Origin: Aquidulcibacter sp.
GTDB lineage: Bacteria; Pseudomonadota; Alphaproteobacteria; Caulobacterales; Aquidulcibacteraceae
Assembly: GCF_020253525.1 (NCBI RefSeq)
Contig: NZ_JADCBK010000052.1
Location: 1-51,418, forward strand
Direction: 5' to 3'
DNA length: 51,418 bases
Below, one piece after another: positions 44,187 through 51,418 of the stretch (positions within the stretch are counted from its first letter, which is position 1; each line of letters opens with the position of its first letter). The notes below the pieces were generated by a model. It saw nothing but the letters and a program-made list of their open reading frames with translations, made no database searches and was not told the DNA's origin. Both the position numbers and the translations under genes were made by a program.

Positions 44187-46328
44187 CTAATCGACCAATT
44201 TCTGCATCAGATAGGTGGCAACCAAAGCGCGCTGCTTGGCGCTTTCCACCAAATTTGCAGCGGCCGAATGCCCCCCATCAATATTCTCATAATAGAGGAA
44301 GGGCATGCCAAAGCTTTCCATCTTAGCCGCATATTTGCGCGCATGGCCTGGATGGACGCGGTCGTCCTTGGTCGAGGTCATGAAGAAAGGCTCTGGGAAG
44401 GGGCTGCGCTTGACCAGATTCTGATAGGGGCTGAATTTCTCCAACCAAGGCCGCTCAGAAGGCACGTCAGGGTCGCCATATTCATCCACCCACGAGGCAC
44501 CGGCCAAAAGCTTGTGATAGCGCAGCATATCCAAAAGCGGCACTTGGCAAACAACGGCTTGGAATAATTCTGGCCGTTGGGTCATCATCACGCCCATCAA
44601 AAGGCCGCCATTTGAGCCACCTTGAATGCCCAAACGGCGCGGGCTGGTGATTTTGCGCGCGATCAGATCCTCGGCAACACCAATAAAGTCATCATAAATG
44701 ACTTGCCGCTTGCCCTTCAGGCCCGCTGTGTGCCACGCGGGGCCAAACTCGCCACCGCCACGAATATTGGCCAAGACATAAACGCCCCCGCGTTCGAGCC
44801 ACAACTTGCCATTCATGGCCGAATAATTGGGCAAGAGCGACACTTCAAAGCCGCCATAGCCATAAAGCAAGGTCGGATTGCTGCCATCCAAGACCAAGCC
44901 CTTCTTCGCAATCACGAAATAGGGGATTTTCGTGCCGTCTTTAGAGGTTGCCTCATGCTGCTTGACCTCAAGGTTGGAGGCATCAAAGCGGGCGGCTTGG
45001 GCCTGCACCGTTGTTGGCTTATCGCTGGGCTTGGCCGCAAACAAGATCGAGGGTGGGGTAATGAAGTCATTATAGGAGAAGAAGGCTTCTTCTTGGCGGA
45101 TGCCCGCATCCACCACACCGGCCACCCCATTGGTTGGCAGAGCAATCGGCTTAAACGACCAAGCACCCTTGGCGTTTTGGGTGTAATGGCGCACCGCGCT
45201 TTTCACATTGGTCGAGAGCGTAACATAGAGGCCGGTCTTGGCCATCGACACATCCTGCAGGGCCTCGCGGGGGCCGGGTGCATAGATGGTCGTTGTTGCA
45301 ATGGCACCGGTCTTCGCCTTCAATGCGGCCAATGGTGCCGACACAAGAGAACCGGCGGCAATCGCCTTTTTCGCCCCACGTGGCGTCCAGTCTTCTTGTA
45401 GGGTCAGATAGATCTGGCCCGCGCGCAGGCCTTGCAAACTATGCTTGCTGGGCAGGTCCAATTTGGCGACTTTGCCGTCAGCTTCCAGATAATAGGTCTC
45501 TGTCGTGAAGAAGGTGGGCGTACGGCTGATGAAATGATGGAAGCGGGTGCCATCATCCATGCGGAAAGCGCTGACCGCCACGTCCTTTTCCGTGCCGCGA
45601 TAAATTTCCACCGCATCTTCCAGCTTTTGGCCGCGCTTTAAGCGTTTGACGATAAAGGCATAGCCGCTTTCGGTCATGGTGCCTGGGCCCCAATCGGTGG
45701 AGACCAAAAGCGTATCCTTATCAAACCAAACCGCCCCGGATTTTGCTTCGGGAAGTTCAAAACCGCCTTCAACAAAGCTACGGGTCTTGGCGTCCCATTC
45801 GCGCTTGGTGTCAGCATCCTTGCCGCCATTGGAAAGTTCCAGCAACAGCCGGGTATTCCACAGATCATGCGGGTCTAGCGGATTGCTGCCCTGATAGACC
45901 CAGTTTTTGCCCTCATCCTTGGCCAGCTTATCAATGTCCAGCACAGTTTCCCAAGCTGGGCTGCCCAAGCGCCACGCGGTAAAGTCGGCGCGCCGCCAAA
46001 TGCCGCGCACATGATTGGTGTCCTGCCAGAAATTGCTGACATAGCCAGCCACATAAGAGCCAAAGGTCAAGCGGTCTTTGGCGCGGATGATGTTGAGGGC
46101 GTCTTCTTCCAACTTGGCATAGCGCGGGTCCTGCGTCAGCCTCGGCAGGGAACGCGCGTTCTGGCTGCGCACCCAAGCCAGCGCCTTTTCGCCTTCAACT
46201 TCCTCAAGCAACAAAAAGGGATCATTGCTGGCCGCATCCGCGGCAGTTTGGGCGAGGGCAGATGTGTTCAACGTCAAAAATCCCAAAGCAGTGGTCGAAA
46301 TGGCGGCCAAAAGGTTACGGCGGTTCAT
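44187..46328 (-). CDS. Prolyl oligopeptidase-family serine peptidase (S9A)
   Basis: 713 residues, full length for S9A. Signal with a twin-Arg start (MNRRNLLAAISTTALGFLTL, cleaved near ALAQ), so periplasmic, possibly Tat-exported. An N-terminal beta-propeller (about 35-440) and a C-terminal alpha/beta-hydrolase: nucleophile Ser572 in GGSNGGLL, Asp655/656 in TKDDRVHPGH, His687 in DGGHSAA. It cleaves short peptides after Pro or a related residue. Gene stands alone, followed by a hairpin. Confidence 0.92.
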   Translation of the reverse strand: MNRRNLLAAISTTALGFLTLNTSALAQTAADAASNDPFLLLEEVEGEKALAWVRSQNARSLPRLTQDPRYAKLEEDALNIIRAKDRLTFGSYVAGYVSNFWQDTNHVRGIWRRADFTAWRLGSPAWETVLDIDKLAKDEGKNWVYQGSNPLDPHDLWNTRLLLELSNGGKDADTKREWDAKTRSFVEGGFELPEAKSGAVWFDKDTLLVSTDWGPGTMTESGYAFIVKRLKRGQKLEDAVEIYRGTEKDVAVSAFRMDDGTRFHHFISRTPTFFTTETYYLEADGKVAKLDLPSKHSLQGLRAGQIYLTLQEDWTPRGAKKAIAAGSLVSAPLAALKAKTGAIATTTIYAPGPREALQDVSMAKTGLYVTLSTNVKSAVRHYTQNAKGAWSFKPIALPTNGVAGVVDAGIRQEEAFFSYNDFITPPSILFAAKPSDKPTTVQAQAARFDASNLEVKQHEATSKDGTKIPYFVIAKKGLVLDGSNPTLLYGYGGFEVSLLPNYSAMNGKLWLERGGVYVLANIRGGGEFGPAWHTAGLKGKRQVIYDDFIGVAEDLIARKITSPRRLGIQGGSNGGLLMGVMMTQRPELFQAVVCQVPLLDMLRYHKLLAGASWVDEYGDPDVPSERPWLEKFSPYQNLVKRSPFPEPFFMTSTKDDRVHPGHARKYAAKMESFGMPFLYYENIDGGHSAAANLVESAKQRALVATYLMQKLVD

Positions 46329-46406
46329 GTGATCCCCTCATGTTTTGAGGAACTCACAAATAACCATTTCTGCGATAGGTCAAGACGCAGAATTGTTACC
46401 AGAATT

Positions 46407-47081
46407 TTAGGTTTTGTCTTTGGTGTCCTCGAGCAGGGGCTTGCCGTCGGCATCGGTGAAATATTTGGCCAAAAGCGCAAAGTTTACGATCCAGAAGATC
46501 ATATTGATCGCCATGTCGCCCCAAGTATTATAGGTCACCCAAGTCGCTAAAGGCTGGGTGCGCCAGACCACTTCATTGATGATCGCAAGGGCGACATACA
46601 TCAGGCCAGCGCGGAGGGCGAGGGCATGCCAAACTGGTTCTGGCATATTTAAAGCCCCTGAAAACAAAGCCTTCAGCACATTGCGCTTAAACAGGACCGA
46701 GCCCAGCAAGATCAAGCCGATCAAGCTATAAACTAAGGTGGGCCGCATCTTGATGAAGATATCATTCTTCAACCACAGCGCCAGACCCGAAAAAATCCCG
46801 ATCATCGCAAAGGTGAAAATCCCCATCGGGCTGACGGTGCGCTCCTTCCAATAGGAAAAGGCAAAGCCTGCTATGGCTGCTGGAATGAACAGGACCGTCG
46901 CAAACAAGACCGCCTGATCGCCACTGATCGCACGGGCAAATTCGGGTACGCCGTGCTTTTCTGCGTGCTGATAGGACAGGAAGAAGACGACGGCGGGGCC
47001 TAAATCACTGACCAGACGGACCCAGCTTGCCCCACCCTTTGCAGCAGGGGCCGGTGTGGGCGCAGGTTCTTGCGTGCTCAT
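46407..47081 (-). CDS. yciB: YciB/IspZ-family inner membrane septation protein
   Basis: 224 residues from ATG 47081, which overlaps the lysA stop as ATGA and follows AGGAAG. Five to six membrane helices: VSDLGPAVVFFLSYQHAEKHG, QAVLFATVLFIPAAIAGFAFSY, LIGLILLGSVLFKRNVLKALF, then VALAIINEVVWRTQPLATWVT and a final helix ending in LLAKYFTDADGKPL. YciB is linked to envelope synthesis and cell width in E. coli. It is longer at the N terminus (Pro/Ala-rich) than E. coli YciB. Confidence 0.9.
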   Translation of the reverse strand: MSTQEPAPTPAPAAKGGASWVRLVSDLGPAVVFFLSYQHAEKHGVPEFARAISGDQAVLFATVLFIPAAIAGFAFSYWKERTVSPMGIFTFAMIGIFSGLALWLKNDIFIKMRPTLVYSLIGLILLGSVLFKRNVLKALFSGALNMPEPVWHALALRAGLMYVALAIINEVVWRTQPLATWVTYNTWGDMAINMIFWIVNFALLAKYFTDADGKPLLEDTKDKT

Positions 47082-48352
47082 GTCTTGCTTCCTAGCCAAT
47101 CGGGGAGGGTTTCCATCCCGAACATTTCTTCATAGGTTTGGCGGGGCCGCACCACTTGCCATTGGTCGCCACTGACCATGACTTCGGCGGCTAAGGGCCT
47201 CGAATTATAGGTCGAGGCCATGGCAAAGCCATACGCGCCCGTGCTCATAAAGGCTAAGAGTTCCCCCGCCGCAATGGCCGGCATGGGCCGCTGTTCGGCA
47301 AAAGTGTCGCCCGTCTCGCAAACGGGGCCAACCACATCAAGCGGGGCCAAATTATCATGGTCACCTGCCTTTTTGACCGGCAGCATCTGGTGATAGGCCT
47401 CATACAGGGCGGGACGGATCAGATCATTCATCGCCGCATCCACAACCAAGAAAGACTTGCCGCCATTATCCTTCGTCACGATCGCGCGGGAGACAAGCAC
47501 ACCCGCATTGGCGGCGATCATGCGCCCGGGTTCAAACTCGAGCTCCACGTCCAAATGCCCCACCACGCGCTGTACCATCGCGCCATAGGCGGCAAGGTCT
47601 GGCCCCTTGACGGTCTCGTCATAGGTGGCTGCAAGCCCCCCACCGAGGTCCAAGCGTGTGACTTTCAAGCCGCGCCCCCGCAGCCGCACCACGCAATCAG
47701 CCAGCTTCTGATAGGCTTTTTCCATCGGGGCAAAGTCGATGATCTGGCTGCCAATATGGACAGAAAGGCCCACAGGCTCGACCCCGGGCAGGCCATCGGC
47801 AAGCCCGTAGAGTTCTTCGGCCAAGTCAAAGCTGACGCCAAACTTGTTATCCGCCTTGCCGGTAGTAATTTTGGCGTGACCGCCCGCGCCGACATCGGGG
47901 TTCACGCGGATACAGACTTGCTGCACCTTGCCCATCTCTTCTGCCAGCTTCGCAATGCGGTTCAGCTCGCTGGCGCTTTCAATATTGATTTGCCGCACGC
48001 CCACCGAAATCGCATAGGCTAGTTCCTGGTCGGTCTTGCCAACGCCGGCAAACACAATGCCCTCTGGCGGCACGCCTGCATGCAGCGCGCGACGGATTTC
48101 GCCTTCCGACACGGTGTCAGCACCAGCACCCAAAGCCGCCAGAGTCGCAATCACCGCACGATTGGTATTGGCCTTGACCGCATAGCAAATATGGACAGGC
48201 AAATCGCCCATCGCGGCTTTGAATACGCGGTAATGATGCTCCAGCGTTGCGCGCGAATAAATATAAACTGGGGTGCCAACAGCTTCGGCAATATCTGCCA
48301 GCGGCACGTCCTCGGCGTAGAGCGCGCCATCGCGATAATCAAAAAAGCGCAT
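47078..48352 (-). CDS. lysA: Diaminopimelate decarboxylase
   Basis: LysA makes L-lysine from meso-diaminopimelate, the last lysine step. 424 residues from the ATG at 48352; the frame runs to 48523 but that extension crosses lptM. PLP lysine is Lys60 (CYAVKANTN). Also HIGSQI near 200, LDLGGGLAATYD near 240, GPVCETGDTF with the substrate Cys/Glu near 345, and GAYGFAMASTYNSRP near 378. It follows the small lptM gene by seven bases and overlaps yciB. Confidence 0.95.
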   Translation of the reverse strand: MRFFDYRDGALYAEDVPLADIAEAVGTPVYIYSRATLEHHYRVFKAAMGDLPVHICYAVKANTNRAVIATLAALGAGADTVSEGEIRRALHAGVPPEGIVFAGVGKTDQELAYAISVGVRQINIESASELNRIAKLAEEMGKVQQVCIRVNPDVGAGGHAKITTGKADNKFGVSFDLAEELYGLADGLPGVEPVGLSVHIGSQIIDFAPMEKAYQKLADCVVRLRGRGLKVTRLDLGGGLAATYDETVKGPDLAAYGAMVQRVVGHLDVELEFEPGRMIAANAGVLVSRAIVTKDNGGKSFLVVDAAMNDLIRPALYEAYHQMLPVKKAGDHDNLAPLDVVGPVCETGDTFAEQRPMPAIAAGELLAFMSTGAYGFAMASTYNSRPLAAEVMVSGDQWQVVRPRQTYEEMFGMETLPDWLGSKT

Positions 48353-48359
48353 GGCAGGC

Positions 48360-48575
48360 CTATTGGGGCGAGGGGGAGGGGGATGTGGTCTCGGCCTTTT
48401 CAGCCTCTTCGGCCGCCTTCTTTGCTTTTTCTTCTGCCGCCTTCTTCGCTTGCTCTGCCTCATAGGCAGCGCGATCTGGCCCCCACATGGGCGGGGCAGT
48501 CTCCAGCGGTCCGCTGATACCACAAGCGCTCGTCAGGCTGAGCGCGGCACAAGCTAAGGCAAAGCGAAATTTCAT
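48360..48575 (-). CDS. lptM: LptM-type small lipoprotein with coiled-coil tail
   Basis: 71 residues from the ATG at 48575. Signal and lipobox (LTSAC, Cys18), then CGISGPLETAPP, the LptM (YifL) signature CGxxGPLxxxPP. In E. coli, LptM aids oxidation and assembly of the LPS translocon LptDE. Here the C-terminal half is a run of Ala/Lys/Glu (AKKAAEEKAKKAAEEAEKAE), probably a helix, absent from E. coli LptM. It sits between argH and lysA, the conserved location for this gene. No strong ribosome site. Confidence 0.82.
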   Translation of the reverse strand: MKFRFALACAALSLTSACGISGPLETAPPMWGPDRAAYEAEQAKKAAEEKAKKAAEEAEKAETTSPSPSPQ

Positions 48576-48650
48576 AGGCGTTATCTTTGCAATCAAAATT
48601 GGGGAAGAAACACAGCTATAGAGCGAAACGGCCCAGCAATCAAAGGCCGA

Positions 48651-50081
48651 TCACGCATCTAAGTGAAGCGCGGCGCGCAAGCGTTTTACCTGTTCCAACA
48701 CCCGCTTGGGTGCCGTCCCCCCGTAAGAATCCCGCGCAGCAACCGAAGCTTCCACCGACAAAAGCGCAATCACGGAAGCATCAATGCGCGGCTCAATCGC
48801 TTGGAAGGTCGCAAGCGGCACATCGCACAGCTCTGCAATGCCCGCGGCTTCCGCGGCTTTCACCACCGCGCCGGTCACATGATGGGCCTCGCGGAAAGGC
48901 ATATTGAGAACCCGCACCAGCCAGTCGGCCAAATCCGTTGCGGTGGAATAGCCAAAGGTGGCGGCTTGCCGCATGGCATCGCGATTAAAGGTCACACTCT
49001 GCATCATGCCGGCCATAGAGCCGACGCTCAACATAAATGCATCAAAGGATTCAAAGGTCATGGCCTTATCGTCCTGCAAGTCTTTGGCATAGGTGAGCGG
49101 CAAGGCCTTGACGATCATCATCAGGCATTGGGCGTTAGAGGCAATGCGCGCGGCCTTGGCGCGGACCAATTCTGCCGCGTCGGGGTTACGCTTTTGCGGC
49201 ATGATGGAAGACCCGGTCGACCAAGAGTCCGACAGGCGCGCAAAGCGGAAGTGCGAGGAGGTCCACAGCACAATTTCTTCGGCCAAGCGCGATAAATGCA
49301 CCGCACTAATCGAAAGCGCATTAAGCGCCTCCATCGCAAAATCGCGACTGGCTACACCGTCGAGCGAATTGGCCATCGGCCGGTCAAAGCCAAGCGCCTC
49401 CGCTGTCTGATCGCGATTAATCGGATAGGGGGTTCCTGCCAAAGCCGCAGAGCCTAGGGGCGATTCATTGCCATGGCTGAGCGCACTGGCAAGCCGCGCG
49501 CGGTCGCGTTGAAACATTTCCACATAGGCCAGAAGATGGTGGCCAAGAGTGACGGGTTGGGCGGTTTGCAAATGGGTAAAGCCCGGCATGATCCAATCGG
49601 CATGGGCTTCGGCTTGAAGCACCAGAATGCGCATCAGTCCCAAAAGCGCCTCATCAGCCTCGCCCAGTGCCCGACGCACCCACAGGCGAAAGTCGGTCGC
49701 CACTTGGTCATTGCGCGACCGACCCGTGTGCCGCCGCTTGCCCGCATCGCCCATCCGCTCGGTCAGGCGGGCCTCGATATTGAGGTGGATGTCTTCCAGA
49801 TCAATGGAGAAAGGAAAATTGCCAGCCGCAATTTCGGCCCCGATTTCGTCCAAGCCCGCCTGTATCGCTTGGCCATCTTCCTGCGTAAGAATGCCCGTGG
49901 CGGTCAACATTGCAGCATGGGCCTTTGACCCGGCGATGTCCTCACGCCACATACGTTGATCGACATCGATGGAGGCATTGATCGCCTTCATGGTTTCATC
50001 GGGACTGGCTGCAAAGCGACCGCCCCACATTTGTTGGCCTTTGGCAGAAGCGGGCGGGATAGAGGAATCTGAGGACGACAT
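48651..50081 (-). CDS. argH: Argininosuccinate lyase
   Basis: ArgH splits argininosuccinate into arginine and fumarate. 476 residues from the ATG at 50081. Seen: MWGGRFA near the N terminus, SRNDQVATDFRLW, GFTHLQTAQPVTLGHH, and the fumarase-superfamily signature GSSIMPQKRNPD near 285. Its start codon overlaps that of the divergent tlpA, so its promoter must lie in or beyond the tlpA coding region. No strong ribosome site; upstream in-frame extension to 50132 is not conserved in character. 75 bases to lptM. Confidence 0.95.
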   Translation of the reverse strand: MSSSDSSIPPASAKGQQMWGGRFAASPDETMKAINASIDVDQRMWREDIAGSKAHAAMLTATGILTQEDGQAIQAGLDEIGAEIAAGNFPFSIDLEDIHLNIEARLTERMGDAGKRRHTGRSRNDQVATDFRLWVRRALGEADEALLGLMRILVLQAEAHADWIMPGFTHLQTAQPVTLGHHLLAYVEMFQRDRARLASALSHGNESPLGSAALAGTPYPINRDQTAEALGFDRPMANSLDGVASRDFAMEALNALSISAVHLSRLAEEIVLWTSSHFRFARLSDSWSTGSSIMPQKRNPDAAELVRAKAARIASNAQCLMMIVKALPLTYAKDLQDDKAMTFESFDAFMLSVGSMAGMMQSVTFNRDAMRQAATFGYSTATDLADWLVRVLNMPFREAHHVTGAVVKAAEAAGIAELCDVPLATFQAIEPRIDASVIALLSVEASVAARDSYGGTAPKRVLEQVKRLRAALHLDA

Positions 50082-50706
50082 GAGTGAAGAGCAACCTGAG
50101 CGCGATGGACCTGTGACAACGGGAAAGCCCAAACGGGCGCAATGGGCGCTGCTTGGGGCTTTGTTGATTGGGATTATCCTTTACGGAGTTTATCGGGCAG
50201 TGCCAATCTCCCCAGGTGGGAAGGATTTCGCCTCTTTTGCGGCGGGCTCGCTTAAGGGGTTGGAGATTGTTCGTGACCCCGTGCCCCAACCGCCTAACAG
50301 CTTTGCAGGCCCAGACGGTGCCCCCACCCAGCTGAGCGCCTTCCATGGCAAGGTGGTTTTGGTCAATCTATGGGCGACTTGGTGTGCCCCTTGCGTCACC
50401 GAAATGCCCACTTTGGCAGGCCTGCAAAAAGCCATGGGCGACAAAGACTTCAAGGTGGTCGCCATCAGCGTCGATAAAGCCAATGAAGCCGAAGCGGCCA
50501 AGAAAGAATTGGCCGAGCTAAGCCAAGGCAGCCTGACCTTTTATCACGACCCCAAAATGGCCATTGTCTACCCTCTCAAGGCACGCGGCTTTCCAACCTC
50601 CATCCTCTATGACCGGGAAGGCAAAGAACTTGCCCGTCTTGCTGGCGAAGCCGATTGGAATAGCCCAGAAGCGCGGGCTTTGATTCAGGCGGCGATGGAG
50701 CAGTAG
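50080..50706 (+). CDS. tlpA: TlpA-family membrane-anchored thioredoxin-like protein
   Basis: 208 residues from ATG 50080, with GAGGA five bases upstream. An N-terminal helix (about 21-38) anchors a periplasmic thioredoxin fold with WCAPC (Cys102, Cys105) and the cis-Pro loop RGFPTSILYD. TlpA proteins reduce cytochrome oxidase copper sites or other periplasmic thiols. Its ATG shares bases with the argH start (CATG), in opposite directions, so the two genes start within one four-base stretch. It is one of two such proteins here, the other being CcmG. Confidence 0.9.
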   Translation: MSEEQPERDGPVTTGKPKRAQWALLGALLIGIILYGVYRAVPISPGGKDFASFAAGSLKGLEIVRDPVPQPPNSFAGPDGAPTQLSAFHGKVVLVNLWATWCAPCVTEMPTLAGLQKAMGDKDFKVVAISVDKANEAEAAKKELAELSQGSLTFYHDPKMAIVYPLKARGFPTSILYDREGKELARLAGEADWNSPEARALIQAAMEQ

Positions 50707-50778
50707 GGGGAAAGCCAAAGTCCCCTGAGGTCCCCGCTCTCCACTTCGTTTCGGCGGGGGTGACAGGGTGGGAGAACG

Positions 50779-50894
50779 CCCCTTCAGTCCGCTTCGCGGA
50801 CAGCTTCCCCATGAATGGGGAAGCGGCCTGTCCCAACTGCTTCTTGTTGCCGCTTCCCCGCTCGCGGGGAAGCTCCGCCGAAGGCGGTGAAGGG
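50779..50894. repeat. Inverted pair of REP-like palindromic elements
   Basis: Two related units in opposite orientation. Unit A (50779-50824) reads CCCCTTCA, a small palindrome (TCCGCTTCGCGGA), then GCTTCCCC-loop-GGGGAAGC. Unit B (50852-50894) is the mirror: GCTTCCCC-loop-GGGGAAGC, then CCGCCGAAGGCGG and TGAAGGGG. They lie between convergent tlpA and ccmB and probably act as transcript ends or dispersed repeats. Confidence 0.7.
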
Positions 50895-50908
50895 GTGCTT
50901 TATCCACC

Positions 50909-51418
50909 TCAATCCACGTGCAGGCGCACCGCCGCTGCCGCGGCAACAGGTGCAAAGGCCAAGGCGGCCAATACAAGTGCGCACAAAAACAAAAACGGCT
51001 GGCTTAGAAAATCCCCGCCGGTGGCAAGGGCAGCGGCCGCACTCGCGCCGAAAATCACACTGGGCGCATAGAGCGGCAGGACGACGAGGGCGACCAAGAG
51101 GCCACCGCGTCGGATGCTGGCCCCCAGGGCTGCCCCAATCGCACCAATCAGAAACAGGCCCAGACTGCCCACCGCCAATTGGGCGCACAGGGGCAGGATC
51201 ACCGCAGGCTCTACCCGCACCAACAGGGCGGCAATCGGGCTTACGGCCAATAAGGGCATGGCCGTCGCCAACCATTGACCCAAAATTTTGCTCAAGACCT
51301 GCAGGCTGTGTGGCACGGGGCTCAAGAGCATCTGATCGAGCGTGCCGTCTTCAAGATCGGCTTGAAACAATCGCTCAAGGCTAACAAGACTGGCCAAGGT
51401 CAGGGCTAGCCACAAATA
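50909..51418 (-). CDS. ccmB: Heme exporter CcmB, C-terminal part (5' end outside window)
   Basis: 170 visible residues; the frame stays open through the right edge. The FQADLEDGTLDQMLLSPVP segment is the CcmB hallmark, followed by helices LGLFLIGAIGAALGASIRRG and LLVALVVLPLYAPSVIFGA. CcmB is the membrane part of the CcmAB ABC transporter that works with CcmC and CcmD to release holo-CcmE. ccmA is expected just upstream, outside the window. ccmCDG lies at 27429-28878, about 22 kb away. Confidence 0.93.
   Translation of the reverse strand, partial: YLWLALTLASLVSLERLFQADLEDGTLDQMLLSPVPHSLQVLSKILGQWLATAMPLLAVSPIAALLVRVEPAVILPLCAQLAVGSLGLFLIGAIGAALGASIRRGGLLVALVVLPLYAPSVIFGASAAAALATGGDFLSQPFLFLCALVLAALAFAPVAAAAAVRLHVD

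Noticed and set aside
47101-48523. Long lysA frame beginning at 48523
   Set aside because: The extension is a Pro/Arg-rich shadow of lptM; LysA homologues begin near the ATG at 48352.
1-51418. tRNA, rRNA, CRISPR array, IS element or prophage
   Set aside because: No cloverleaf, spaced repeat, transposase, integrase or phage structural gene was found on either strand.

Overview
The window reads as a chromosomal segment of a free-living, flagellated alphaproteobacterium, most likely of the Caulobacterales/Hyphomonadaceae-Maricaulaceae type. Pointers are a MucR-family regulator, a DUF2336 protein, 274-residue flagellins without a variable domain (the length of Caulobacter flagellins), a YdbH-YnbE-YdbL set, an adjacent uvrC-pgsA pair and an argH/tlpA/lptM/lysA block. 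GC content is moderate. I see no tRNA, rRNA, insertion sequence, integrase, prophage or CRISPR array, so this is mostly core genome with a few accessory genes. The placement is an inference from gene content, not from a marker gene.

Layout, left to right. 1-2030: the 3' part of aroB coupled to a CorC/HlyC membrane protein. 2093-4747, minus strand: a TorF-like porin, then a nitronate monooxygenase-SDR pair. 4844-11791: a giant YdbH-like envelope protein on the minus strand, diverging from an M23 endopeptidase, followed by YnbE, YdbL and a small membrane protein. 11897-15558: a crotonase, then DUF2336, MucR and PAS_5 genes around an AT-rich leader. 15555-18729, minus: creA-uvrC-pgsA. 18974-24384: acyl-CoA synthetase, VOC protein, cca, a GNAT on the other strand, and an acyl-CoA dehydrogenase.

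24400-27351, minus: a flagellin locus with two tandem full flagellins, an internally deleted mini-flagellin and a small unrecognised protein. 27429-28878, minus: ccmC-ccmD-ccmG with ATGA overlaps. 28960-33291, minus: a tightly coupled GldA/GldF/GldG-like ABC system with a DUF4340 partner, preceded by a small exported protein. 33780-35747: a PfkB-type kinase diverging from an ATP-grasp ligase. 35751-40036, minus: creatininase-UbiH-VOC, a renalase-like oxidoreductase and a second crotonase. 40123-41998: four small plus-strand genes. 41995-44110: an extended-SDR reductase diverging from a TetR regulator that appears to be leaderless, and a BamE-like lipoprotein. 44187-51418: an S9 peptidase, then yciB, lysA, lptM and argH on the minus strand, a TlpA-like thioredoxin whose start codon overlaps that of argH, and the 3' end of ccmB at the window edge.

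Themes. Envelope maintenance is well represented: YdbH/YnbE/YdbL, the M23 endopeptidase, LptM, the BamE-like lipoprotein, PgsA, the porin and the Gld-like ABC system. Cytochrome c maturation is split, with ccmCDG about 22 kb from ccmB. Acyl-CoA and redox genes are scattered and suggest fatty-acid or xenobiotic breakdown. The least ordinary items are the mini-flagellin with a shared CCCAT palindrome upstream of all three flagellin genes, the YdbH system interleaved with a peptidoglycan endopeptidase, the leaderless tetR with its overlapping operator, and the start-on-start argH/tlpA junction. I found no clear defence island or wholly new multi-gene system.
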